A DNA stretch of 64,000 nt from Diphasiastrum complanatum (taxonomy: Eukaryota; Streptophyta; Lycopodiopsida; Lycopodiales; Lycopodiaceae): assembly GCA_029204225.1 (NCBI GenBank), contig CM055102.1, positions 14,451,285 through 14,515,284 of the forward strand, in the 5' to 3' direction. Positions 20,241-33,176 of the stretch are shown here, piece after piece (positions within the stretch are counted from its first letter, which is position 1; every line of letters starts with the position of its first letter). A model generated the notes under the pieces. That model saw only the letters and a list, made by a program, of their open reading frames with translations, was not told where the DNA came from and searched no databases. The translations under genes were made by a program, and so were the position numbers.

Positions 20241-21990
20241 CTGCGTAATGACATGTCTAAGATTTTTCTCTCATGAATTTTGTCAGAATCGTTGTCAAGA
20301 ATTGTTGATGTGTTTATTCAATAAGGAGAATTCTGGACAAAACTATTGCTTACTTCAGATGCAAGCAAATTCCACCTCTGGAGGTGCATCAGAAACACAA
20401 AGAAAAATCGAAGACTTGGCATTACGTATCACAAAGGCCTTGCCATGTCATACTAGCACGAATTGTTTAAAGTGTTTTTTATATTGTTGTGATAAATGAT
20501 TTTGTGTACTTATTTTGTAGTTTCAAAATTTGGATAGTAGTTTGTTGTTCGTATTTAACAGACATTTGAATGTTAGATGAGATTTATAATATAATTTATT
20601 ATAAGTTTTGTACAAAGTTGTTTTTTTGAGAAAGATGTTGATTCCATTCTTGCACTTGTTGGATTTTCCAAACAATGGCCCGAAGTTTGAATCAATTAAA
20701 ATCCTAATTAAAAGGATAAATTTGTTATATTTTGAGCATTTTGGCCGAGGAGTTGTTGAAGAGCCTAGATAAATTATCTTATTTTAGGATAATCGTTGAT
20801 TCTTTCTTTATACTTTGCAAATTTTTTGGAATTTGCTCCATATTTTTGTATGAAATCTCAATAGAATTTCTTGCTCACTGAAATTGCTCAATGGATTCAT
20901 TACTGTGTTTTTCGTTTCGTTTAATAGTTAATGATATTCACTTGTTTTTATGTACTTTGTCAAGTAATAAATGATGCTGTTGTTTGATAGTTGTGAGTCT
21001 TGATAGACTTTCTTAAATTTGTTAACAATCGACATTTGTGGCAAGTAGTGAAATTGATTTATTAGAGAGTGTAGATTTTGTTTCATTGTTTCTATCCATT
21101 TGTATCAGTTTCGTTTTTTGTTGTTTGACAAGATACGGGGTTCTATGGTTGTTCTTGGTTCTTTCCGAGGATATACTTCTACTTTGTTGTCAATATTTGT
21201 TTGCATACTGATTCTTTTCATTGTTCCAATTGGATTGATGCATGTCACAATTTCTCGAATTGTTATTGCTGAATCAGTGTCACAATGATATACTACTAGC
21301 TCATAATTCATGCATTTGCAAAACCAAAACAAACAAAAGCTGTCACATTGTATTGGCGATCGATTGTCATTGTTGGTAAGAAGTTTTATGCATGTTTCAA
21401 ATGATGTGATTTGCTCATATTGGATTTTAAAAATCGGATCGTTTTTGTAGTGTTATTTTCAAATCGTAGCATCACAATCATTTTCTCTTAAACTTAGCAA
21501 AAAGCATTGCACAACATTTGCTCGGAATATGATGATTCAATAGAAATGAAAAGACGTTGAAATGTCATGGTTGACTTCATAAATAAATAAAAATTCAAGA
21601 TCTATATAGTCTCTTGGTCCATAGTCATTTGTGCAGATATTGCTGGTCATTGTGGTTGTAAAAGATAAACTACTATGCTTTTCAGCTAAGAAGAAAACGA
21701 CTATAACGATAATCTTGTTTAATTCAATATTTGCTTTAATCTACTAGGACTAATTGACATTGTTTTTTTTTTTTTTTGGCTATTAACTTCAATCTATCAA
21801 AACCAATGATTATACCACTAGCATTTGGGCTAAAAATTTCTTCATTCAAACCTATAGAACAATTTTACCACAAGTAACGAAGATTAACAAGCGCAATCTT
21901 TATTATGAATAAACACGTTTTAACATTCATAATTTGTATTTATAAAAGTCCTTAATCACGATTACGTTGTAGAATATTTTAATATTTAAG
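20241..21990. other. AT-rich spacer, nothing recognised
   Basis: About 1.75 kb without a convincing frame, repeat or RNA. Short T and A runs only. Confidence 0.5.
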
Positions 21991-21997
21991 ATTATTA

Positions 21998-22392
21998 TTC
22001 ACGATTTGTATTCACAATGTTCACGATCAGTATTCACAATATTTACGATCACTATTCACAACATTCACGATGAAAATCTCAAAATCTCAAAATCTCAATT
22101 TCTCAAAATCTCAATTTCTCATAATCTCAATTTCTCAATTTCTCATAATCTCAATTCCTCAGAATCTCAATTTCTCAATTTCTCAGTTTCTCAGAATCTC
22201 AGTTTCTCAGTTTCTCAATATTCGCAATTTCAAAGATCACAAACCATCAAAAAAGTAATCTTCAGGACGCACCTTTGAAAATTCGATCATTTTTTCATCC
22301 AATATGGAAGACATTGTCTATATGTCATGTAAAACAAACACAATTGCATAATTATAATTTGATAGAGATCAGTTCTTATTGGAAAAAACTTA
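21998..22392. repeat. Octamer tandem array with conserved 3' flank, copy 1
   Basis: Three or four units near TTCACGATCAGTATTCACAA (21998-22071) lead into about 18 tandem octamers of the form NNTCTCAR (22074-22222). A unique flank of about 175 bp follows (22216-22392), and it is repeated after a second array at 49776-50083 in the same orientation. Repeat and flank therefore travel together. Confidence 0.75.
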
Positions 22393-22554
22393 TTGATGAA
22401 TTATTGATGTATTATATCTGTCACAAAAGGTGTGATAACTACAATTTCATAGCTCAAGTAAACAAAAAAAACAAAAAAAAACACAGTTTTTGAGCTTTGA
22501 CCATATTTCATACTATTTAAGACAACAACCACATAATATGCTTTAACTTTCACT

Positions 22555-22995
22555 TTGTTACAAACTCCATTGATCGACCTAAACACATAGTTTTGCCTTT
22601 GCAAGGGAAGGCCAAAAATGTCAAAATCTAAAACTAGCATGTAGATGACATGCATCATGTCACCTCAAATCTACCGAGCTTTCACCTTCTTCACAAGAAA
22701 AAATCAACAAACATCTTTCTTTCCATATTGAGGAAGCATGTATGAAGTTGCAATCGATGGGCATCATGTTTTCACAACTGCACAATGAGCAGAGCCTTCG
22801 TTGCCCATCAATTCTATGCATGCATCCTATTTGAGGCGTCTCACAAAGGTTTGAAGTGTCTCACAAAGGTGCAAACCTTACACGTTAAGACCATCACAAT
22901 TTTTTAGCCTTTAACTTTGACTATTTTTCAAACTCCATTGACCAACCTTACCACATAGTATTGCCTTTGCAAGACAAGGCCAAAAAACAAGTATT
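22555..22995. repeat. Direct repeat of ~75 bp
   Basis: 22540-22618 and 22908-22988 share CAAACTCCATTGA...CACATAGT-TTGCCTTTGCAAG..AAGGCCAAAAA in the same orientation. Between them lies a shorter doublet of 'GTCTCACAAAGGT'. No coding function was seen. Confidence 0.6.
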
Positions 22996-23143
22996 CTTAG
23001 ATAGCTGTTTTTCTCTCTTTTCTCAAATTATAAGGTTTACCCTGTGCTTCACTTTTGCTATTCCAAGGCTCGAAATTTTCGTTTTTGCATAACCTTTTTG
23101 TAAAAGCTGTTTTGTTGTCTCTGCTTTCCATTTTGCCTTCTAC

Positions 23144-24870
23144 TTGTGCATTCCTCGTCTTGCTTTAATGTTGGGATCTTCTTTACCTATCAATATGGTT
23201 CCTCAAGAATCTTCTCCTCCTCTACAACTCACAGATTTCAATCCTCTTGTTCGACGTGGAGAAAAGAGACCTGCTTCACCTTCAAACCATCCTTCCAATG
23301 CTTCCCTTTCATACGCACGTCGTGAAGCCCACCGTGATGTTGCAGGTTCCTTGCTTGTTTTCTATGGCCAGTTGGCGCCATACTGTCCCGCCACATCTTC
23401 GCCACCACCTTTCTTCCTCTCTTTCAGTTTCTCAGCTTTCTCCTTCTTCCTCTTCTCGCCCCCGTGTTCCTTGTGCGGGATGTAGTCATCTTTATGTGCA
23501 AGGTGCCGGTCTTTCTCGCCATCAAAACACTTGCTCTGCTTTCCGTCAGCAGCTCGCATTCGACCTTGCACCTCATCTTGCTCTCACTTCGCCATCATGG
23601 ATTTGCTCCCTTGATATTTTAGCCGCTTTTCACTTAGGTTTTTCTCATCCTCGTCTTTATGCACATATCCTTTGCCTTATGCTTAGACGTTCAGAGAGCT
23701 TTGTCCTTACCTTTGTCTCGTTTGGCTTCCAACCCTTCTGATACTGCAGCTTGGCATGCCTTTTTGCTTTTTCCTCTCTAGTGTTTGCCTTTGCCTCCTC
23801 GGGGTGGTGATGCTGGTCACTGGAAATCTCGCAACAGGATTCGTCGCTTTATGTCAAGAGATTGGAAAAATCTGCAAGAGGATCATTTCCTTCGCTGTCA
23901 TTGCTCAGCGGGATGCTACTTCGGATAGTGTTTCTATACCCCTTGTTCATCGTCGGTTTCGTCGCTGTGTTTTACTTGGGCAAGTGGGTGAGTATTCTCG
24001 TGCAACTTGTGCTCTAGCTCCCACGAGTCCAGCGACTCCTTCTGCTGCCACCCTTCAGGCTTTGGAGCTTCTTCATCCACTGGCAAATGATTGAGGTTTT
24101 ATACAGGTTGGTTTCTCGGGCTCTTGGTTTTTAGCTTCGTGACAGTTTTCATGACCACCTATTTCCTCATCAGTTTGGTTGCGCTACTCCTGGCGGTTGC
24201 GAGATAGTCGCACATGCTTTGCGTGCTACCTTGGATCTTCATCCAAATTGGGTTGTCCTTCAAGTGGATGTTTCAAATGCTTTCAATTCTATTTTCCGAG
24301 GGGCCATTTTTCAAGAACTTCATGTGACTCATGGTCCATGGCTCACGGTCCACTCGCTCAGCTCATCCCATTTGTTTGCTCTTTTTATTCCATGGATGTG
24401 CCTCATGCTTCTCACTCAGGTGATGTTTCGGTTATCCCTTCTATTGATGGTATCAAGCAAGGTGATCCCTTGGGTGGTGCTCTTTTTGCTTTGGCACACT
24501 TTCGAGCATTGTGAGCTTCTTCTACGGCTTTTCTATCTTGTTTGTCTCCCTCTATTGTTGATGACACGATTGTGGGACCTGCTAACGATGTCCTTCCAAC
24601 TTTCCTGCAACAACTCTCGGCTTTGGGCCTCATTGTGAATCCCTCTAAGTGTGTTGCTTGCTGTCCTTAGGGCTTCCTTCTTGAGCTCCTTTTCCCTAAA
24701 AGTTTCAATACTCCGGTTGATGAGATTCGAGCGCTTGGTATTCCTATAGGTTTCTCTGACTTTGTCCACAGTAGTTGTGCGCTGAGCACTATGATCCTAC
24801 TATGCTTCTTCAGTTGTTCAAAGATACAACTAACAGATAAATGAATCTCTCTATTGGCTTTGATTGCTCT
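23144..24870 (+). pseudogene. Non-LTR retrotransposon ORF with N-terminal zinc finger and reverse transcriptase
   Basis: Plus-strand relic read across several frames. 23480-23550 encodes a CCHC-type finger (VPCAGCSHLYVQGAGLSRHQ then NTC). 23830-24090 gives RRFRRCVLLGQVGEYSRATC and a Ser/Thr/Pro stretch, then QALELLHPL. 24210-24660 is reverse transcriptase: LQVDVSNAFNSI (catalytic Asp strand), GIKQGDPLGGALFALAHFRA, VDDT (24557-24568) and LGLIVNPSKC, followed by EIRALGIPIGF. The order is that of a LINE-like RT, not an LTR element. Frameshifts near 23480, 23740 and 24340 and stops at 24094 and 24512 disable it. No endonuclease domain was recognised downstream. Confidence 0.75.
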
Positions 24871-26340
24871 CATTCTCTCAATTGATTCTGATCCTGATGA
24901 TTATTCTGATCCTACTTTGTGTGTGTATATAAATATATATACAAAAGCATCACCGTGTTTGTAATCTTGAAACATCATTGAAGAAGAGACTGATGATGTC
25001 CACTATTGTGTTGATAAGCCTCCAATTTAGTAAGTGTATTGTAATGCAATAGTACTCTTGTTTGTGTGCTTCCCCATTAGTTTGTTCATACAATGCCCAA
25101 TACATTTTAATTTCGCACAACATATGGTGCTTCCCTTTTGTCCATTATACCAATCTATTTAACAACCTTGATTTTGATTAGCACAATTGTTTGAAGTTTG
25201 TTTTTAACTTAATAACGTCATACATTTATGAATGCTCCAAAGATTGTAACAATGGTCCATAGAGTGATAGGGCTAGTTCATCTGTGTGACCTTTTGTAAC
25301 AATTTGCCCTCCAAAATATAATTGTCCAAGGTCGGCGGGTTTGTCTTATATTGTGGGCCACAAAGAAGCAATCTTGCAAAAACCAAACTCATTGAATCAA
25401 GTTATTCCAAGTTATTCTTGTGATGAATTCTTATGGACAAAAATGACTTTAGGTCTTTTTACAACAGATTTAGGCCTTATTTGGGGCCTCTCCCATTAGC
25501 ATTTTAGGAACTTGTAGAGGAGCACATTACTTTTCTCCAAAATGCCAATTGCTATTTGATTTTTGTGAGTTATTTATTGTAAGGTTCCAACAGTGTTCAA
25601 GATTACTAAAAATAAATGGTAGAGATATCCACCAAGTAGCTTATGATTTGGTGTACTCTTGAGCTCTTTGTTGGAGACTCATAGCTATTCCTTTTTGGTT
25701 ATGAGCCATAAATTGTATTTAGTGTTTGTTCAAGTTATGTTAGGTGGAGAATAATTTATTATCGAATTATAGTATCTTGTTACTCTCATAGAATGCCAAT
25801 GTGTGTGATGTAGTTCATAACATGGGGAAAGGAATGTCTTGACCTACTTTAGATTACTTTCATTTGTTGATTCTTTTTCTACTTCCTACTTTCCAACCTA
25901 CAACATTTTTGCCCTCCTATCTTTTTGCCCCTGCTTTTTTTCCCTCCCTAGTTTTTTGCTCTTCTACTTTTTCTCCCTCTTACATTTTGATAAAGGCCAT
26001 GGAAATTGAAAACATTCTCTTTTTGCTACTGCCAAAGTGTTGTGATATTCAAAGAGCAGAACATTATCAAATGCATCAACTAAACTTAGACACTTACAGA
26101 TCATCATACTGGTTTGATCCATAGTCACTGCATAATAAGAATGGATTCCACTATTAAAACTGTGTGCAACTCGAATTTTTGCCAATATGTGGTAGCATAA
26201 AGTCCAAAACACTTGAAATAAATTCTGTTAAGACTCTGCATGTACGTAATCAAGTTGCTTGAAAACTAACATTGCCGTATAAAATGTTGACCATAAAATA
26301 CAAATATGATGCAACATATCTCACTTCAGAAGAAACCGCA
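24871..26340. other. Spacer downstream of the fibrillin gene
   Basis: No genes or elements recognised. The last part probably includes the 3' untranslated and downstream region of the fibrillin gene, which ends at 26352 on the minus strand. Confidence 0.5.
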
Positions 26341-26351
26341 ACAAAATATGA

Positions 26352-26982
26352 TCACGTAGGAACTCTGTAGCCTGGGTCCACCATCTCAAGAACAAACAAG
26401 TTCCCCCGGTCTCCACGGGATATCCTTGACAGCATATCAGAAGAAAATGGTCAGGTAAGAATCCAGATATAGGCACACAGCAATCTTGTTCTAGGCATGG
26501 TCAATCTTGCATGAAGTAACAATATCTTTTTCCCTTTTATCCAGCCCTGCCAGCCTTTTCCAGCATTTGCACATATTCATGATCAAAACAAATAGCTTGT
26601 AAAGATTAAAAAGAAGGCATAGCTGGTGAAATCTCAAGTCATCAGAACATAGTCACCCCTCAAAGCAAATTGTGAGCCTAGTAGCAGCAAGACCATGGTC
26701 AGAGAACAAAAAACTCAATACCGAGTTTCAGAATGTTCAGGAAATCTTATTTCAATAGAAGTACAAATGAAGAAAGAGGAGAAAAAATAGGGCATTTTTA
26801 CTTGAAACGAGAAAACTACCAGTTGCAGGAACGTTTTGATATCTTAATTATTTTTAAGGATATCTGGTCAGTAAAACAACAAACATAATAGCCATTTGTT
26901 TACTTTCATAGTTTGAACTTTGTATGCGTGAACCTGAAAGCCAGCCAGTGAGTCAGTGAATAGTTGGCAAAAGCCTCATTGC

Positions 26983-27037
<55 letters not shown>

Positions 27038-30000
27038 GGGGGGGGATTTGGCCTGCATAAGTGATGTCAAAAGTGAGATTAAGCAATTGCATGAGCTTGG
27101 AGCATAGCACAGCAGCTCATAATCAACAGCTCCTTTGTGCACTATTTTGCAGCACTGCCCTCAAATAACATAGTACCCAAGAGCAGCCAAAGATCAGATG
27201 CACAATAATATGTACGATTCTGTTTTCATAGATTGAAAGAAGTACAAAATTTGCATCAAAACAATATATATAGAATATGATTTATCTGTAGAAAATTTAC
27301 GCTGATACAAAGTTTGATATATAATGAATGATGTCTACCTTAATGTACTTAAGTTGAAGACTCAAATTCAAAGTCTCATGATTGCTTTTGAATTTTTAAG
27401 CACATATGTGAAGGTTCATCACTCCTGCATAGCCGTCAGATAAACATCTGACAGATAAATTAAGTGTCTAACAGGAAATTTATGAAAACCTCAAAGGAGT
27501 TATAACAAGCAAGCTCAAAAGTGTCCAAAAAATATTTCTTCATTGCTGTCAATGAACATGACTCACCTTAATTTTTCATCAAGATATGTCACTTCCAGCT
27601 CACCCCTTGCCCTTCCAGGAGCTTTTATGCTTATCTACAACAACATATGCACATACTTGTTAACTTAGAACAAAAGCTTTGATGCAATATTTTAACCAAC
27701 CTACTACATTGGCCACTCGACAGGGAACAGGCAGATGGGAGTCATGAAAAGTTTCGTGAATCCATAGAATCACAAATTAATTGGACAAACAAAACAAAGT
27801 GCATTGACTTCTATGCGTACATGCTGACTCCTTTCAATGTCGATCAAAAGGACTGAACAAGAGCAGCAAGGCAGCAAGGGCACAAGCCTGATCCGCAAGC
27901 AAAAGGAGTATGATTAAAAACATCAATAGGCTCCCAGGTGGCCTCCTCAACAGGACGACCATCCCACTGAACCAAAAACTGAACCTCTAGACGAAGGGAG
28001 TGGTGCAGAACTGTAAACATCACGAAAATCAATACAATCAAGATAAGCAGAAGGTAACACATCAAACCAATGCGGAATGGTAGCAACAAGACTATGTAAC
28101 AAAGCAGGAAGACGGGATGATGCATCAGCGGCAGCATTCGAATGACCAGGCCGATAAAATATCAAAATGGAAGGACTGTAAAAACTACGACCAACAATAC
28201 TGATGGTCACCAAGGTCTCGCTATGTAAAAAGATAATGAAGAGACTGATGATCAATGATGATGTCAAAAGAAACACGATAAAGGTAATGATGCCACTTCT
28301 TAAGAGCATAGACAATAGCAAGGAACTTTCTCGTGGGTAGAGTAACGTTGCTCATAAGAGCGGAGACAACATGACTCATAAGCTATAACACACTGAGCCT
28401 AAACCAACAAAGCTAGCATCAGTCTCAACAATGAACTTCTGATCATGGTGAAGAGTATCAAAGGTTGTATGACAATTAGAAGTTCGTACAAAAGAGTGAG
28501 ATCTCTTGAGAAGTGCATGGACAGGAGTGGCAACAATGGAAAAATGTGGAACGGGATGACGAAGGTGAGTGGCCAACCCGAGAAATATACGAACATGGTG
28601 AACATCAGTAGGCTGAGGCCAATTCTGAATGACTTGGACCTTAAGAGGATCAAGTCGAATATGACCATCACAAATAAAAAAACCTAAAAACTCAATCTCA
28701 AGGACAACAAAAGAACACTAAGGCAATTTAGCAAACAACTGATGAGTGACAAGTAGCTGAAAAACAGAAGAAAGATGAGAAACATGTAGGGAAAGAGAAG
28801 TACTAAAAATAAGAATACCATCAAAGTAAACAAGAACACAATGACCAATAAGGGGATGCATAACATTCTGGAAAGTAGGATCATTGGTGACACCAAAAAA
28901 GAAGAACACAAAACTCATAAAGACCGAGGTGTGTACAAAAAGCTGTCTTATACTCATTAGAAGTGTGCTTCCTAATCTGGTGGAGACACCTACGCATAAA
29001 CTACTCATTAACTAGCTACTAATTCCCTTGAGAATTAATACCAACAAGTGAATGGGTCAAAGTACCATGAGAGAATGTAAGGTCCAATGTAATAGCACCA
29101 GTGAAGCAAACCAATCTGCACCAAGGATAATATCATAGGGCTCCATAGGTATAACATAGAAATCCACCTGTCTAACAAAATCCCCAATGCAATACTCCAG
29201 CCCCTGGAACATCTGAGTGCTGAAAAAGGAATGTGAATTAGCAACCTTGACGCGTAATGTGTGTAGCAAGAACAAGTGAAGCACGAATCCGAGAAGAAAT
29301 ATAACTGCTGAGAAAAGAATGAGTACTACCAGTGTTGACCAAAGCAATAGAAGTAGCATCAAGCGCAAGGCACCACGTAGGCTAGCTATATAGCGAGAAA
29401 TGAGCTCTATAGGCTGTAACTCTAAAAAAAGGTACAAAAGTTCCATAAAGTGGTCAATATAGAGAGTCAAGGTATGAGAAAGACTATGAAAAACATCGGA
29501 AAAAAAAAAGAAAAAAAAAAAGAAGCTATACGCTGGACTTTGGAGTCATCTACGCTGGATGGTTGAGAGATAGATATGTGCGATTGATACAACCATCCAG
29601 TAGATCAGATTTTGACAGGCTTACTCATATGGACCGGAGGCTGCTGCATTCCGTATTATGCTGGAGCAACTAGCGGAAGAGAGCGGGAAAACTCTCTGAG
29701 CACAAGCTACAGCATCAGCTGGATGGTGGCATTAGAGAGCTGACAGATTTTTTAGATACTTTGCTTTCGCTAAAAGCTGAAGATAGCCTATCTGATATTT
29801 GCGTGATGGCCTTGCTCTCAGTGAATAATTTTCTGAGGTCATAGATATTGATGAATGACAGGTTCAAAGAAGCTTGATTCTAAGTAGATAAACAGACACA
29901 ACAAGATTTTCACAGAAAACTCTATAGATTGCTCGCATATCAAGATGTGTCCCTAAAAAGAAGGAACATGCGGCCATCAGGTGCTTTATTACCTGTTTTT

Positions 30001-32091
30001 TTATATGTAAAAAAAAAACGTTCCGACCCAGTATGTTCCGGAACGTACATTACATCCCGACCCAAAAGGGTCGGAACAGGTTTCTAAGCCACAAAGCTCT
30101 GACCGTGGATTAATATCCCATAAGGGGATCAGAGGGCCTACTTTGACCCGTAAGTCAGTTATGATTATGAGGGGTTTGTGCCCTCATGGTCTTAAATCAT
30201 TATTGACGGTTTGGAGGCCTAAACCCCATGATGGTAGATTGGTATAGAACAAAAAGTGACTGAAGGATATCAGTTAGATGGCTCATGTGTCCCAATGAGG
30301 TGTTTCAGCTCACCCCAGGTGGTGGTTGGCCTTGGAGGGTATAAGTATACCTATTGGCTTCCCGATGGAGAGAGCTTGGCTACGTGTTGGTAGCTCGTTT
30401 TGTTTGCCTGTAAGTCAAGCAATTTCTCAATCAATTGGGGATTGCCAATGATTCTAAGCAAACACCAATTGATTGCTGAGCTTGAATGCTTTTCAGGCTT
30501 TTAGTTGTGCTTTCTTGCAAGTGCTTAAGGCAAAAAAAATTTCATTACTCCTTTCAAATCCTCAAGCTGGTTTCTTATTTCTTTTATGGCATGAAATTTC
30601 TTGGTTTTAGATGTGATTTCATCGAGTTTTGATTGCCATAAATTTTGCTCGCTGGTCGAGCACGCACTTTTGCTAGCACAAATTTGTTTGTGCGAGGGAA
30701 GGGGGAGGGGTAGCTAAGGTAGGTTTGGTCTTATTTTTTCCTTGTGATTGTATTTTGGGGTTCTAATTACTAGACATGGGTGTGCTTTTCTTAACTATGG
30801 GGGATGGGGGGGAATTTCCCGTGACTCCCAGGTACCGGGAATTCATTATTTTTTTCATCTGATACGGGACACACAAATGGCACATCGAATTAAGTCTATT
30901 CTTAAATGTGCATATGTTTCCCGACACCATGGAACCAATTGGAAGTAAATGGCAATGGCTTAGACTCTTAGTATTGGGAGTACTAAATAGCTGGTCCATT
31001 CTTGAAATGTAACCGAACTTTGTGTTGTAATTGAAATTGTATCATATCACATTCTAAAGTTAGTTAGACCAGATAATGCAATTTACAGTACCAAAATTTG
31101 ATAGAATTTGGTTTTTATTGAATAGTATTGGGTAACTTGCATTTGTCTACAATGTTCACATAAAGATGTTAAAAGACGTAACAAGAGGATATTTTGTGGT
31201 TGATGCATATGGAAAAGATATCTGCAAACTCCTTGATATTAGAGGAAATAAATGACAAGGATGTCATTAGCAACATATATAGCTACAAGCTTTTATTGAG
31301 CTGAACAAAGAAATGAAAAGAAGTATCAAGTGAGAATTGCTAGCACGTGTTCATCCTTGAACAGTTGGAAACTCTACTTGTGCGTGAGGAGTAGCATACA
31401 AATCTTTATGAGCACAAGCCTCTACATTCTGTTTAGCAATTCTCACTATTTCAAGAAGCACTTGCAAATACATTTTTCCCAACAACAACATTTTTAGGCA
31501 ATCAATGGTTAGCAAAATGTACTAGAAATTTAGCAACAAGCATCAAACAAAGTGACATCATAACCACAATATTATATGTACACTGTGATTGACATTTGTG
31601 AATTGAGATACTTTTTCTCCTAACAATCAATATCTGGTTATATTTCACATGGTACTATATAGTAGCCAAAGTAAAATCAGTTAAAAAAGTTGCATTTAGA
31701 GCGAAAAAAAATTTGGAGACACATCGCTCTACTTTCAAGCACAACCTCCTTGATTAATCACTGCAGAAGAGCAACTAACTTAAAAGGAGGTATGTACCAA
31801 GCCACCTATCTTGAACGTGTCAAAACTCACAGCCACCTTGCTGGAGCTCAAAGGCACCAAGTTTGCTGTGACCTGCACAGAGATGCATCTATTATTTGTA
31901 GATCCTAGTGAACAAGAAAAGAGATTTTCATGGCAGCAGAATTGATAGCCAGAAGAGAAAGAAACTACGAAAGATGACGGAAAACCCTTTTGAAAAGGCC
32001 ATTGTGTAAATAAATGCAAATTGGACTTTGAAAAGAGAGAGGCTTCTTTATAAGATAGATAAGGCTGAATAGAGGTGGATGTGTTTTCTTG

Positions 32092-32164
<73 letters not shown>

Positions 32165-33176
32165 CCAAAACAGCCATCAGGGTTGTCACGAATTATACAT
32201 ATAGACAAGCTTAACTAGGAGGTTAGCATTACTTGGTTGAAAAAAGGCCAGGTCTCCATGTTCTGTGCTCTGAGTGTATCAGAATTGATGGATTGATAAA
32301 TTGGTCCCCAAGGCCTCAAGAACTTCGGATTCTACAATTTCAGAAGTAAAACGTCCTGAGCTTAGAAATTCCAAAAAAAAAGGCTCTGCATCTGAAATTT
32401 ATGAGTCCCAGCACAGCTGCTTTCAGTCAAGAGAATACTTCGATACATGCAATGCGTTTAGAAATTTCAACCTACTTGTAAGAACACATACGTCCTTCTT
32501 CAAAATTGATCTAGAAGTGGTGTAAAGCAGCTGCCATTTGCCATTGAGCAATGGAGATTTCAGAGGCTCCTTGGTGGGGTTTAAAGCCTCCAGTTTTTTA
32601 GCAATCTGAAGACCCATAAACACCACCTATCAGAAGCAAATCTCTCTCACACATACTGATCCATCCATCCATATTTCAATGCATTCACATAGCATCAATT
32701 CAAATTCCGTGTTGGGTTTTTGTAAAAGCGAGGAAGAGAACCTTGTCGATTAGGAGCTCATCTTGTGGTGAAGCTTCGGCACCTCGATCCACACCCTCGA
32801 TGGCCTCCAGCAACTCCTCCTTCACTTTCTGTCTGTCGCCCTTGCCACTGATGAATGGAAGCGCGATTCTGATGCCTCCAATGGAGGCCCTGGCTGCGCC
32901 TCCCGCTGCTGCACGCCTCCCTCTCCCCGACCCAAGCCGCCATCCTTCAGCAGCAGCATAATCGTCGCCGCCCTTGAACCGTACATTGAAGCAGCGACTT
33001 GATAACCCAACAAGCTCATCAGAGGAGCGACTGATCACAGGTGGGCGACACGAAAATCCCAGAGAACAGGACGAAGAGGAAGTGGAAGAGGAGGAAGAAG
33101 AAGAAGAAGAAGAGCAGAAGGAGAAGGAGAGAGGCAAAGCCAAATGGATGGATGCAGCAGCAGAAAGAGTCGCCAT
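26352..33176 (-). CDS. Plastid-lipid-associated protein (PAP/fibrillin, FBN3/PAP4-like), six exons
   Basis: Exons, in order: 33176-32742, 32605-32492, 32331-32233, 31872-31798, 27634-27567, 26424-26352. All introns start GT and end AG, phases agree, and the stop is TGA at 26354-26352. The product is 287 residues. Residues 1 to about 100 are a Ser/Ala/Arg-rich chloroplast transit peptide with a long poly-Ser run. The PAP_fibrillin domain follows: [117 protein letters not shown]. Fibrillins bind lipids in plastoglobules and thylakoids. The KEPLKS...YTTS pattern and short length fit the FBN3/PAP4 group best. No disabling change is seen, despite a 4.2-kb intron 4 carrying a gypsy relic. Confidence 0.92.
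26984..27045. repeat. (GA)n-G19 tract in fibrillin intron 5
   Basis: About 21 GA units followed by 19 G. In the transcript (minus strand) this is a C19 and CT-rich pyrimidine tract. It lies well inside the 1.1-kb intron, not at the acceptor. Confidence 0.9.
27860..29480 (-). mobile_element. Ty3/gypsy chromodomain element relic in fibrillin intron 4
   Basis: Minus-strand fragments in the usual gypsy order. Protease near 29345-29280 ([13 protein letters not shown]) and DIILGADWF near 29085. Reverse transcriptase 28990-28680 (CTHLGLYEF-like, [11 protein letters not shown] in place of YLDDILIFS). RNase H 28576-28380 ([16 protein letters not shown]). [17 protein letters not shown] stretch near 28140 lies at the RNase H/integrase border, and a chromodomain end follows ([20 protein letters not shown], about 28010-27940). 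Most of integrase is deleted. The relic lies in the same sense as the host gene, between exons 4 and 5, and its LTRs were not identified. Confidence 0.8.
29481..30000. other. Intron 4 sequence without assignment
   Basis: This begins with an A-rich run (29490-29522). A plus-strand stretch near 29700-29850 ([20 protein letters not shown]) is open for about 50 codons but has stops around it and no recognised match. Confidence 0.4.
30019..30077. repeat. Short inverted-repeat element in intron 4
   Basis: GTTCCGACCC (30020-30029) and GGGTCGGAAC (30068-30077) form a perfect 10-bp inverted repeat. A GTTCCGGAAC palindrome lies between them. It may be a tiny MITE or an LTR terminus of the gypsy relic. 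Confidence 0.35.
32094..32160. repeat. (GA)33 microsatellite in fibrillin intron 3
   Basis: A perfect GA run between exons 3 and 4. It reads as CT in the transcript and creates spurious long Leu/Ser frames. Confidence 0.95.

Noticed and set aside
20083-20499. 138-codon frame across the G-run and GC-rich island
   Set aside because: Poly-Gly from the homopolymer and GC composition explain it. No homologous domain seen.
22074-22222. CRISPR-like array
   Set aside because: Units are 8 bp with no spacers, in plant nuclear DNA. A minisatellite.
22006-22278. Repetitive Ser/Gln/Phe-rich protein frames over the octamer array
   Set aside because: An 8-bp tandem repeat stays open in several frames. 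The second array (49705-49950) encodes a different product, so no protein is selected.
30019-30077. Active MITE in the fibrillin intron
   Set aside because: Only 10 bp of perfect inverted repeat and no target duplication. Kept as a low-confidence repeat, not a mobile element.
31965-32208. Long Leu/Ser-rich minus-strand frames
   Set aside because: They are produced by the GA microsatellite in fibrillin intron 3. Only 31798-31872 is a real exon.
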